The translations under genes were made by a program, and so were the position numbers. The notes under the pieces were generated by a model, which saw only the letters and a list, made by a program, of their open reading frames with translations, had not been told where the DNA came from and did not search any database. Positions 1-10,900 of a stretch of 64,000 bases of DNA are shown piece after piece. How positions within the stretch are numbered: position 1 is the first letter of the stretch; every line of letters begins with the position of its first letter. This stretch comes from Prunus persica (lineage: Eukaryota > Streptophyta > Magnoliopsida > Rosales > Rosaceae): positions 4,611,269-4,675,268 of the forward strand of contig NC_034009.1 in NCBI RefSeq assembly GCF_000346465.2, read 5' to 3'.

Positions 1-216
1 TGGTCTCTTATCTCCAAATACTTTACTAAAAGTCAACCGCCAACTCCTCTCATCTTCGGCGTCGTCTTAATGAGATTTCTCGTGGGACTAGATTTGTCTT
101 ATATTATCTTCAGGAGGCCAAATCGATTTATGACCTGTTAAGAAAAAGGATGGCACCGGTTTGGGTCATTACATGACCAACTAGCTTTCATAGGAGAACC
201 AGTCTCTAATACAGAC

Positions 217-3200
217 TTGGTTAACATCTTTCTTCAAGGCCTTGGTGATGAGTACGAGATGTTGGTGACAGCTCTTGAGAGCCTAGACACTCTTCCTGAT
301 TTTAGTGCTCTACGATCTCGTCTTCTGACTCAAGAGTCCCGCTCGACCTACCATTTCCTCTCAGCCGGTTGCCTTGCTTGCCTCCCAGGGTACCTCTCGG
401 CCTTTCTTCTCAAATTCTGGTTCACAAAACAATAACAGGCACAGTAATTGGAACCACATGAATAATGGTCGTTGAAACAACTTTGGTTCTCGTTCCTTAG
501 CTCTTGGTGTTTTGGGTACAGCACCTGCTGCCTCTTGTCAGCTCTGTCATGACTCAAGTCATTTTGCTTCAACATGTCCTATGCTCTCTCAGTTTGCCCG
601 TCCACATGTGCCCAACTCCTTGCACACTGCATTTGCTGGATTACAGATTGTAGGACAGCTGCAGACCACTCCTTCACCTGGTCCCACTTATACCACTCAT
701 TCTCTACATGACCCTTCTTGGTATCCTGACACAGGTGCCAGCACTCATATGATTGAGAATCTGAGCCTTCTCCAGCAATGCCTCCCATACAATGGACATG
801 ATACAGTTCACCTTGGCAATGGAGATCAGATGCCTATTTCCTATACGGGTAACATGTCACTCTTCATCGGCTCTAACTAAACAATGTTTATGTGATTCCT
901 TCCATGTGTATAAATCTTATGTCTATTGCACAACTCTGTCGTGATAATAATGTTTTAGGTGCCTTTGATTCTCAACACTTTTATATTTTTTATCGATCTA
1001 ATGGTTCTCTCCTCTTTTAGGGCCTATGTAAGAACGGTATCTACAAGCTTCCATTTCTTCCATCTTGTATTACTTGTTTATCTACTTCTCTTCAGTCATC
1101 ATCTATATGGCACAGTCGCTTAGGTCATCCTTCTAGTAAAATAATGTCATTTTTAGGCAAAAACCACATGTTAGGTTCCCAATTTAAATTCCAAAAATCT
1201 TTTTGTAAAGGTTGTGCTTTGGGTAAATCAACACAACTTCAGTTTAAAAATTCTAATGAAGTAAGTACTGATTCTCCTTTTTCTCTTATGCATTCTGATG
1301 TTTGGCAATATCCTATTTCTTATGTTAAAGGCTATAAATATTATGTGTTGTTTACTTGGCTATATTTCATGAAACATAAGTCTGAGGTTCTTTTTCATTT
1401 TAAGAATTTTTTGTCATACATTACGACTCAATTCTCTGCTTCCTTAAAACAATTTCAAAGTGATGGTGGCAAAGAATATGATAACGAGGCATTTCGAGCA
1501 CTCTGCTCCTCTTATGGAATTCATCATCGCTTTTCTTGCCCTCATACTCCTCAACAGAATGGCCTTGCTGAACGCAAGCATTGTCACATTGCTGACATGT
1601 CTCGCACTCTTCTTCTCTCGAGTGAGGTTCCTAATTGTTATCGGGTTTATGTTGTCTCATTTGCTGTTTTTCTCATTAATCATCTTCATTCACCTGTTCT
1701 TCATTGATCTTCCCCTTATTCTCGTCTTTATGGAAAAATTCCTTCATATTATGAGTTGCGAGTTTTTGGTTGTGCATGTTATCCGCATTTAGATGCATAT
1801 ATGACTAACAAACTTTTACTAAGAACTGTTAAGTGTGTTTTTCTAGGTTACAGCTTGCAGCATAAAGGATACAAATGCCTTGATCGCACCACTGATCGTC
1901 TCTACATATCTCGCCATGTTCGCTTTGATGAGCATTCATTTTCCTTTGCTGCACAGAAATGTTTGCCTCATCTTAGTGAATGGGTTGCAGTCCCCGTTTC
2001 ACCTCTTGTGCCCCATCATGCTACTTTGCCAAATCCCATATCTTGCCACTGACTACAAAAGCATCATCTTCCCCACACGTGGCCCCTATTCGGACATACC
2101 AGAACCGCCCACGTCCACCTTATGATCCACTGTCTCATTTTGCACCATCCTCCCCTACAGCTCCCCAACCCACTGTTGATGGGTATACTTCTGATTCTGG
2201 TTCCCATGTTGCTGTGCGTCATCCTATGCTTACTTGCCACCAAGCTGGTACTTTTCGCCCTCGAGTTCGCACTGACGGCACCATTCGGTATTCTATTCTC
2301 CGTGCTTTGTTGGCTCATGCTTCTCTTACTCCCGAAGAACCAACTTGTTTCTCACAGGTTGTTCATTTTTCTTGAATGGCGTGAGGCCATGGTTACTGAA
2401 TGTAATGCTCTTCTCAAGAATCAGACATGGGTTCTTGTTCCTTCTTCTCAGCCACATGTGGTTGGATGTAAGTGAGGTTTTAAGCTTAAACAGAAGTCAG
2501 ATGGGTCTATTGAGAAGTACAAGGCTCGCCTTGTTGCTAAGGGGTTCCATCAACAACCAGGTAGTCTTGTAGTGAAGCCCACAACAGTTCAGACCATTCT
2601 TGCTCTAATAGTTTCCTTTGGTTGGCCTTTTCATCAACTGGATGTAAAGAATGCATTTCTTCATGGTTATTTGGACACTATTGTTTTTATGTCTCAGTCT
2701 CCGGGGTTTGTTGATCCAACTCGCCCTACTCATTTATGCCGGCTTCATAAAGTCAATTTTGGTCTTAAGCAGGCTCCTCGTGCTTGGTTTTAGCGACATA
2801 GTGGCTTTTTACTCCAGTTTGGGTTTGTTCAGAGTCGAGCTGATCCTTCTTTATTTATTTCTGGCCGCTCTTCTGACATTATGGTTCTCTTATTGAATGT
2901 TGAAAATATTGTTCTGATAGGGAATCAGCTTTCTCTCATCTCCTCATTTGTTCTTACACTTGGTCAAAAGTTTGAACTTACTGATATGGGTTGCTCTCTT
3001 ATTTCTTGGGGCCTGAAGCCACCTCTACCACCTCTGGCCTCCTTCTCTCACAAACCAAATATATTGTTGATCTTCTCAAACGGCATTCCATGACTGATTG
3101 TAAGCCTTGTAGTACTCTGATTTTTGTATCTCATCAGTTATCCTCTCTTGCTGGTGAGTTACTTTATGATGCAATTAAGTATAGGTAGCTTGTGGGCTCC

Positions 3201-3835
3201 CTTCAATATCTCACTTTCACTAGACCTGACATCTCCTTTGTTGTTCATCATATTGTTCAGTTTATGACCGCTCCTCATTCTCCTCACTTGGTTGCTGCTA
3301 AGCATATTCTTCGTTATTTGAATAGCACTCTTGGTTTTGGTCTTTCCTTTCATCGATCTCTAAGCTCCCTTGCTCTTCGTGGTTTCTCTGATTCTGATTA
3401 GGCTGGTTGTCCTGATACCCGTCGTTCAACCACTGGTTTTTGTGTGTTTCTTGGTTCCAATCTTATTTCTTAGTTTGTTAAGAAACAATTGACAGTTTCT
3501 CGCTCCTCTGTTGAGGCTAAATATCGCTATCTGGCTCATGTTTGTGCAGACACTACATGGATCTCTCATCTCCTTCATGAGTTGGCGCTTCCACCTTCTG
3601 TACCAACCTTATTGTTGTGTGACAATCTCAGCACTACCTATATGGCTTCCAATTCAGTGTTTCATGCTCGCACTAAACATATTGAACTCGATTACCACTT
3701 CATTCGGGAACGCATTATCTCTGGCTCTCACCAAGTTCAATTTGTTTCCTCTTCTGATCAGCTCGCTAACATCCTCACCAAGGGCTTTTCTACACATCGT
3801 TTCCAGCTCATTCTTTTAAATATCATCTCTTCCAC
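217..3835 (+). pseudogene. Copia polyprotein relic (gag-PR-INT-RT-RNaseH)
   Basis: Recognisable blocks, each in a separate short frame, are: gag (217-350, with LVNIFLQGLGDEYEMLV-like text); aspartic protease with an intact DTGAS motif near 730-750; the GAG-pre-integrase HxxxC/C zinc region at about 1105-1230 (WHSRLGHP, then CKGCALGK); an integrase core with SDGGKEY and HTPQQNGLAERK near 1455-1580; reverse transcriptase at 2572-2800 with QLDVKNAFLHG; and RNase H at 3489-3790 with SVEAKYR and KHIELDYHFIRE. Stops and frameshifts separate these blocks. The RT active-site YVDD is replaced by NVEN near 2896, which removes both catalytic aspartates. It is a non-functional relic with no intact product. 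Confidence 0.92.
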
Positions 3836-3856
3836 ATCGTTGGATTTGCGGGGGAG

Positions 3857-3968
3857 TGTTAGACAGCATCCCTGATTTATAGCTAATTGATGTATATACT
3901 GTTTATATCTCTCCAGTCAACTATATTAATTATCAATCCCTATAAACTAGGAATTCCCTTATATCTAT
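3857..3968 (+). repeat. Partial 3' LTR of the copia element
   Basis: The LTR starts with TGTTAGACAG directly after the G-rich polypurine tract at 3849-3856. Its 3' end is not recognisable because no matching 5' LTR lies in the window. The end coordinate is a guess. Confidence 0.6.
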
Positions 3969-5110
3969 TTTTGAAAAGTTGATAGAGGTCCAAAAATCCA
4001 ACCAATAGTTGGGTCTAGTCCTCGAATTATTGTTTATTGATACAAGTCCTTTGACTAGTTTGCCATATAGATTACATTCCATTTTTGATATGTTGATTCA
4101 AACTTTTGTATTTAACTGATTTGTATTTAAATTTTTTGTTTCTATTATATCCTTATTGTCTAAAATTAGTAAGATGAGAATTTATATGTCATTAATGACT
4201 AGATTTGATCATGTACAATCTGTACATTGCCACATATAATTCTAAAGCCTCCTCATGCTGATAATTTTGAATGTGACCCAAGATCATGGCATTCCATATT
4301 ACAAGATTCCTTTCCCCTTTCGTTTTCTTCGAAAAGTTGTAGGTAATTATTTTTATTTTTGTTCACCCTATGGTAGAGGTATAGTATATACTTTTATAGA
4401 TAAATTATCTTATGGTGTAGGTATATTGTCATATTACCTATTACATAGGTATATTGCCAACACTGAGAAGAATAATAATTCAGATTTCACAAACTTTCAA
4501 CATATTTCAACATAGCTTGCTTGGCCTTCTAATCGCTAGCTTTCTTATGGGGTCAAATCCAAGTTACAAATTAGAATTCGCCATATTTCAGGCCTTGCTT
4601 TCTTACCCAAAACTCAAGTCCTCAACAGCAGCTGGAGACGTCATCCTTACAACTATACTTCATAATGTTATATTTCTTCACATAATTAACCAAACAAGAA
4701 AATGTTGGAGGTTTATGGTAATATAAGACTTAAGACATGCACAAAGCATACAACTGCAATCCTTATAGGTTTGGTTTGGATGTAGTCTCTTGTTGCGACC
4801 ATTTGCTTTCTCCTTGTCCAATCTTTTAGAAGTTAGTTTGACTATTAAGCTCTCTTAAAAACAAAAAAAACAAAAAATTAATTGTTGTATAGAATTGTCA
4901 TACACGGCAACCTCACTTAAGAATTTCTCCTAATTGTCAGTCCGATCTTTTATTTGACCTGGCCTCGCGCAAGGTCATCAATAATTATTGTTATACACAT
5001 CCTCAAGGATTAAGCCAACACTATGAGTGGTGGAAGTATGCCGGTTATAAGGAAAACAAGGCAAGTTGGACTTTCTAAATGAAAATGCTTTTGTCACAAG
5101 CATTTTAAAT
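3969..5110. other. AT-rich intergenic sequence, no gene seen
   Basis: Short reading frames here (4255-4515, 4454-4726) have no recognisable motif, are AT-driven, and start or end arbitrarily. An A-rich run lies near 4860-4880. The last few hundred bases should contain distal promoter sequence of the downstream C4H gene. Confidence 0.6.
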
Positions 5111-5114
5111 TTTC

Positions 5115-5153
5115 ACCTACCAACTATAAATACCTACCCACCACTCTCCTACC
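5115..5153 (+). promoter_or_regulatory. Cluster of AC elements (MYB sites) upstream of C4H
   Basis: ACCTACC occurs at 5115-5121, overlapped by ACCAACT at 5119-5125. ACCTACC occurs again at 5132-5138, and CCTACC at 5148-5153. AC elements (ACCTACC, ACCAACC, ACCTAAC types) are the known R2R3-MYB binding sites of phenylpropanoid gene promoters such as PAL, C4H and 4CL. The cluster ends about 75 bp upstream of the likely TATA box and 170 bp upstream of the C4H start codon. Function here is inferred from motif and position. Confidence 0.75.
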
Positions 5154-5228
5154 TTGATTTTGATAGAGCCCATCGATTCTCTTAAAAACCATTTGAGAGA
5201 CAAAACTCTCTTACCACCATTTCAAGCC

Positions 5229-5238
5229 TATATAAAAA
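5229..5238 (+). promoter_or_regulatory. TATA box of C4H
   Basis: TATATAAAAA lies 86 bp upstream of the C4H ATG, implying a transcription start near 5260 and a short leader ending in a CT tract (about 5307-5319). A second TATA-like TATAAATA at 5126-5133 sits between the AC elements and is less likely to be used. Confidence 0.65.
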
Positions 5239-5323
5239 CCCAATTCCCTCCTTTCAATTCTCAAACTTTAAACATAACAATACTTCCTTTGTCTAAACCC
5301 ACAACCTCTCTCTCTCTCTCAGC

Positions 5324-7193
5324 ATGGGTTATGTAGTTTCCAAATCCACCGTTTGCACTCTTCTCACATTCACATTGCTTTCATATTTCACGAAAGTCTT
5401 AAGCTCTCATCTTTCCCTCCCTCTCCCTCCAACTTTCGCAATCATATTCCTCCCACTAATTCCCATTATTGCCTACTTCTTGATCCACTTCATCTCCAAC
5501 CATTCCTCAAATCTTCCTCCAGGTCCTCTCTCCATCCCAATCTTTGGCAATTGGCTCCAAGTTGGCAATGACTTGAACCATCGCCTTCTGGCATCCATGT
5601 CACAAACCTACGGCTCCATATTCCTCCTCAAACTTGGCTCCAAAAACTTGGCTGTGGTATCGGACCCCGCCCTAGCCACCCAAGTCCTCCACAACCAAGG
5701 CATAGAGTTTGGCTCCCGCCCTCGAAACGTGGTGTTTGACATATTCACCGGCAATGGACAAGACATGGTCTTCACCATCTACGGGGATCACTGGCGTAAA
5801 ATGCGTCGAATCATGACGCTGCCATTTTTCACTAACAAAGTTGTGCAGCATTACAGCAACATGTGGGAGGAGGAAATGGACCAAGTTGTGCATGATCTAA
5901 ACAAAGATGAAGGAGCAAAGACAGAAGGAATAGTAATTAGGAAGCGTCTGCAATTGATGTTGTACAATATTATGTATAGGATGATGTTCAATGCCAAGTT
6001 CGAATCACAGGAGGACCCTTTGTTCATTGAAGCTACCAGATTTAATTCTGAGAGAAGTCGGCTGGCTCAGAGCTTCGAGTATAACTATGGCGATTTCATT
6101 CCTTTGTTGAGACCATTTCTAAGAGGGTACTTGAACAAGTGCAGAGACTTGCAGAGTAGGCGGCTGGCTTTTTTCAACCATTATTTTGTTGAGCAAAGAA
6201 GGTAATTTCCATTTTATTTTTTCCTCAAATTTGTGTTATGTATGTTCGAACTTAAAGAGTAACGCTAGCTAGTGATACCACGTTGGTTACCGCACCTCTT
6301 ACAGACTATATAGTTAGATAAGTCGGTTTTAATGTGAAAGATATGATCAGTAATGTGATCAGTAAATGTGGTACAAATAGTTATTTCACGTAATTAATGA
6401 TTTATATATCCACTTTGATCTAAACAATTACATAAGCAAAATTTTATGTGTTTACAGGAAAATTATGGCTGCCAATGGAGAGAAGCACAAGATAAGCTGT
6501 GCCATCGACCACATAATAGATGCTCAAATCAAGGGGGAAATCAGTGAAGAAAATGTGCTCTACATTGTGGAGAACATTAACGTTGCGGCAATAGAAACAA
6601 CACTATGGTCCATGGAGTGGGCCATAGCTGAGCTAGTCAACCATCCAACCATTCAACGCAAGATCCGTGATGAAATCTCAATCGTCCATAAAGGAGCTCC
6701 AGTAACAGAATCCAACCTGCATGAGTTACCATACTTACAAGCCACGGTAAAAGAGACATTAAGATTACATACCCCAATACCTTTGTTAGTACCTCATATG
6801 AACCTTGAAGAAGCAAAGCTAGGAGGCTACATCATCCCCAAAGAGTCTAAGGTCGTTGTCAATGCATGGTGGCTGGCCAACAACCCTGCATGGTGGAAAG
6901 ACCCCGAGGAGTTTCGACCGGAGCGGTTCTTGGACGAAGAATGCGGTACGGAGGCCGTGGCAGGAGGGAAGGTCGATTTTCGGTACTTGCCATTTGGCAT
7001 GGGAAGGAGGAGCTGCCCCGGGATCATACTTGCATTGCCAATCCTAGGCCTTGTGATTGCCAAATTGGTGTCAAATTTTGAGATGAAGGCTCCTCAAGGG
7101 GTGGAGAAAATTGATGTGAGTGAAAAAGGAGGGCAATTCAGCTTACACATAGCAAACCATTCAACTGTTGTATTCAACCCGATCAAGGCATGA
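5324..7193 (+). CDS. C4H: trans-cinnamate 4-monooxygenase, class II type (CYP73A)
   Basis: The model joins exons 5324-6201 and 6458-7193 (GT-AG, phase 2), giving 537 residues. The enzyme is the ER-bound P450 that 4-hydroxylates cinnamate to p-coumarate, the second step of phenylpropanoid metabolism. Visible features are two hydrophobic N-terminal segments (about residues 5-25 and 36-60), the proline-rich hinge PPGP (about 66-69), the I-helix AAIETT at 336-341, the ExxR motif 392-395, a PERF motif, and the heme loop [11 protein letters not shown] with the ligand Cys479. The N-terminus is about 30 residues longer than class I C4H (about 505), which marks the class II form. Only one intron is present; the coding sequence that is split again in the classical two-intron C4H structure is continuous here. 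The start is the first in-frame ATG after the CT-rich leader. No damage is seen. Confidence 0.96.
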
Positions 7194-7999
7194 CTTGATA
7201 ACAAATCGGTTTAATGATTGATCATGATTTAATTGCTAAAGCAACATATAAATGTTCTGTGCTACTATTGGTAATTTCTATTTTTCCATTATGTACTCAT
7301 TTCTTCTCCATTAGGAAAAAAAAGCCCTCTTTCATTCTACAGTTATAATTTATATGTTACGTTGTCAGATTATCAATAAACACTTTCATTATTGAATATT
7401 ATCAAATTTTCAAACATCACCATTTGGCATTGTCAAATGAATTCAGGTCTTAGCACAACTTGAGAATCCATTTAAGCTTGTTATACAAAACTTGTTTCGA
7501 AGGTTAATTATGTTGATGGTTATCAAATGAACCCTCGGTTTCTTTGAGATTAGAAAGGAAAGATGAAGATATTTGGATTGTTGGCTTTAATCATCATACT
7601 ACAAATTCGATTGAATGCTCAAATCCAATTAAACGTAGTGGAATACAAATTCGATTAAACGCTCAAATCCAATTAAACATAGTGGAATCTCCATTTGGGT
7701 CCAACCTGATATTCATCCATGAATCATGGATAATAAAGAGGGCCGAAACTCAAGCAGATTATCGATAAAAAGACTTCCAACATCTTTAATTTTCATTAAT
7801 GCTTGTAAGTATATTCTTCCACATAGGTCTCCAAAATTTGGATGTACACAATGTGGATTAACAGGGGGAAAAAAAAAGGGGAGAAAAAGAACATATATAT
7901 TTGGCAAAGAAAGAAACATGATACAACAAGAACAAAAAAACACTACCGTGAAGGAAACCTTTGTCTCCAGCATGCATGTAATGGCCTGCGGGAAGAAAT
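7194..7999. other. C4H/HEN2 convergent 3' intergenic region
   Basis: This stretch lies between the stop codons of C4H (plus) and HEN2 (minus), so it should contain both 3'UTRs. An AATAAA-like AATAAAC occurs near 7374 on the plus strand. Short frames at 7544-8028 are not supported by any motif, and one runs antisense across the HEN2 last exon. A short tandem duplication lies at 7601-7688. Confidence 0.6.
7601..7688. repeat. Two tandem 44-bp units
   Basis: Unit 1 (7601-7644) and unit 2 (7645-7688) both begin ACAAATTCGATT and end AGTGGAAT, differing at only a few positions. It is a simple recent tandem duplication in the 3' intergenic region. Confidence 0.85.
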
Positions 8000-10900
8000 C
8001 TACAGATAAAGGGAGTTCGCAAACATGATACCTCGCCGAAGGCTTTCACTTGCTCCAGCAAATTTCTCCTCTAAAGCAACTTCTCCTACAGCATGAGCGG
8101 CAGTACGCAACTGAAAAAAGGCCAGCCCGTTAAAACCGTAAGATAATTTCTAATGCTATCCCCGTTCTCAAGGAATTAATATATGGGCACATTTCTTGGA
8201 AATTAAAGTCGGTATTTCAGAAATTTCCATGCATAACTAATCAAGATGCTACACAGAAAACTAACCCTACCAGTGGTGAAGTTAGCATATACAAAACTTT
8301 TACTCGAAGAGCCCGAGCAAGTTAAGCTACACTCCCTTTTCAGTGTTGGCTACCAATTGCACTATGAAGAGTTAAATTTTATCATAACCCAGATCACAAT
8401 AACTATAAATGAAAGCTAATAACCACGCCAGGTCCTGCCCAAACTCTATTACGCCTGGCAGTAAGGTGATCTGAGAAAGGACACAGACAGCTGTAAATAA
8501 GGCCACAGCAGTAAACACTTGTACATGTTTTTTTTCTCACCCCTGGACTTACCAAATTTATCTCATAAAGCCTTGATGTGATGATTAACCGAATCTACTG
8601 TAGTATCACCAATTGTAAATGTTAGTTTTCCCAGTGTATTATAAATGTTATCTTGGTCAAATAAACTTCCACTCCTTCCAAATGGGTTCTGTAGTAAAAG
8701 AGGCCCTTGAATCCTCACAAAACCAAATTATGAGATATGTTGTGCTTCCTAACAAAAGCATTTTCTCAATCAATCAGAAAACTTTAGTACAAACACAAGG
8801 GTATTTCAAGCCTCAATTCAAGTTCCTAATTTTTGTCTTTCTTTTCGAACCAGAAGCTATATATGAGTATATACCCAAGATACAAAGCGAGATCTACCAC
8901 CAATTACTACACAAACAAACCCATGAGAGCTCGGAAGACGCCAAACTTACTTGTATGGTTTACCCTAATAACCATAAGATCCTGTTTACAATTGCAATTC
9001 TGGAATTTGAAGGAAGGTAGAGACACTACTTGAGTTTTATCTCTATCAGAAAATAAATAAATAAGACTTTTATGCGAGGGTGTTCTGGAATCTCACATAC
9101 ATGTTACCAAATATTTACTACTCAAATTTTATGCAAAATTATAGTGGAACATTGCAGTGCACACACTAATAGCTTACTGACTCAGCTATACGTTCCAAAA
9201 GACAATCATAAGCATTAAAGATACTAATTCATTCTTTGTCATAGCAATTCAAGTCACATGCCAAAGATTCCTCAGTGCTGATACCCAATTAGTCAATTGA
9301 AGAAGAATCTATCATGCAGTTTATACATGCATGCCACCACTTCTATGAAACAATTGTTTTCTATCATCATAGTTCTTCATGATCATTTGATGCAAATGAA
9401 CTTGAATTGGAAAAATTGAAAACCCTCTAAGTAGGAAGCATGCAAAACTTCCTCACACATCACTTTAGGTTACATTTAACAGAACGAAAAAATGAAAAAT
9501 ACTTAGTTAAATACCTGATTCAAAAATTCATCAAGTCTTCTAGCACTTCTAATGATACTACCCTCAAATATATCTGTCATTTGTGTAACATCCGCAAAAC
9601 TTGCACCCTGATGAAATATTTATTAGAAAAAGAGAAACGGAAAGAAAAGCAGTCCTTATTAAACAAATTATGGCTTGAAAACAATCAAAGGATTAGAAGT
9701 TGAACCCTCTAATAAAAAAACTAACAAAGTTGAACCGTCCAAGCATTACTACTTCCAATAACCCAATATACTACATTAGACAAACCAGTATAGTCAAAAA
9801 AGCCAGAAAATGATTGGACACCAACCATAAAGTGACTCAAACATATCCAAAGTATGAGCAACATACAAATAAAATTATGTTGCATGAGTAAGATGAAGAA
9901 ACAATCTGTCATTTCTATCTTGTAAAACATTCCCGCCTTTGGGACTTACGGTTTAATATCTATTACCCACATGCAGCATCCCATGGAGGTTGAATCATAA
10001 AGAGATTTACAAGACTAAGTTTTCATCATAACAACAATGGTACAAGAGTCATAAGTATAAATAAAATAACCCTTCGTAAAAAAATCAAATCAAATAAGAA
10101 AACGTTTAGTTACCAATAGCTTTCCTGATTAACATTTCAAGCATATCAAAGCATAAATATAAACCCTTCAACTATGATCACCTCAAATGACTAGTTTTAA
10201 ATCCACAACCCACAATTATACCCATCACACATTTACTTATAAGTTTCACTTGATACTAAATCAATTTGATGTTATTTCTTTGCACCACTTCTATCATCAA
10301 TTATCGAGGTTCCAACACATAGCCATGAAAGAGAGAATTTCATGCATGGAAGCAACAAATTGTGTCACATAATAACACACTAACCTTTGACCAACAATAA
10401 ATCACATCCATCAAGTATGGCCTCACTGTTGATTCCACATACTCATCAACGTTCACTTCTAATTTGCATTCATGTTGTATCTGCAGCCATGTAGAGGTAT
10501 TACTAGCTGTTCATAACAAAAATAAAAAATAAATCATTTACACATATGACCAGTATGTGAAGCTAAACATTATAACACCTCTGCGATTCTTCTTGCACTC
10601 TCTTGCAGTTGTTGTAATGGTCTTGCAAGCTCTGTCCTCAATTGTATCTGCTCATTCGATTTATCTCCTGGAATAAAACAACTTGCAAGAGCCGCAATTT
10701 GATGATGATCCAAATCGTTGAACGTACCTGTTCAACATACAGCATTTATACTTATAGAACGCTGACACAATATTGAAGTGAGGGCTGAACAAAGGTGTTT
10801 TAAACTGATAAGTCAACCAGCTTCACTGCCCCAGTGGGCTTAGCTAAGCCCAAAATCAGCTTTATTAGCTTTCAGAAGTTCTCAATCTTATCATATGTTT

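Larger units (their letters stand above)
1..3968 (+). mobile_element. Ty1/copia retrotransposon, degenerate, 5' truncated by window edge
   Basis: Coding remnants occur in the copia order gag, protease, integrase, reverse transcriptase, RNase H on the plus strand, followed by a polypurine tract (about 3849-3856) and the start of a 3' LTR at 3857 (TGTTAGACAG). The order integrase before RT identifies Ty1/copia rather than Ty3. The 5' LTR and the start of gag lie outside the window. The 3' LTR cannot be followed with confidence beyond about 3968, so it is probably truncated too. Many stops and frameshifts show that this copy is dead. Confidence 0.93.

Noticed and set aside
8619..9020. 133-codon plus-strand frame
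   Set aside because: Lies entirely inside the last HEN2 intron, with no domain and AT-driven composition.
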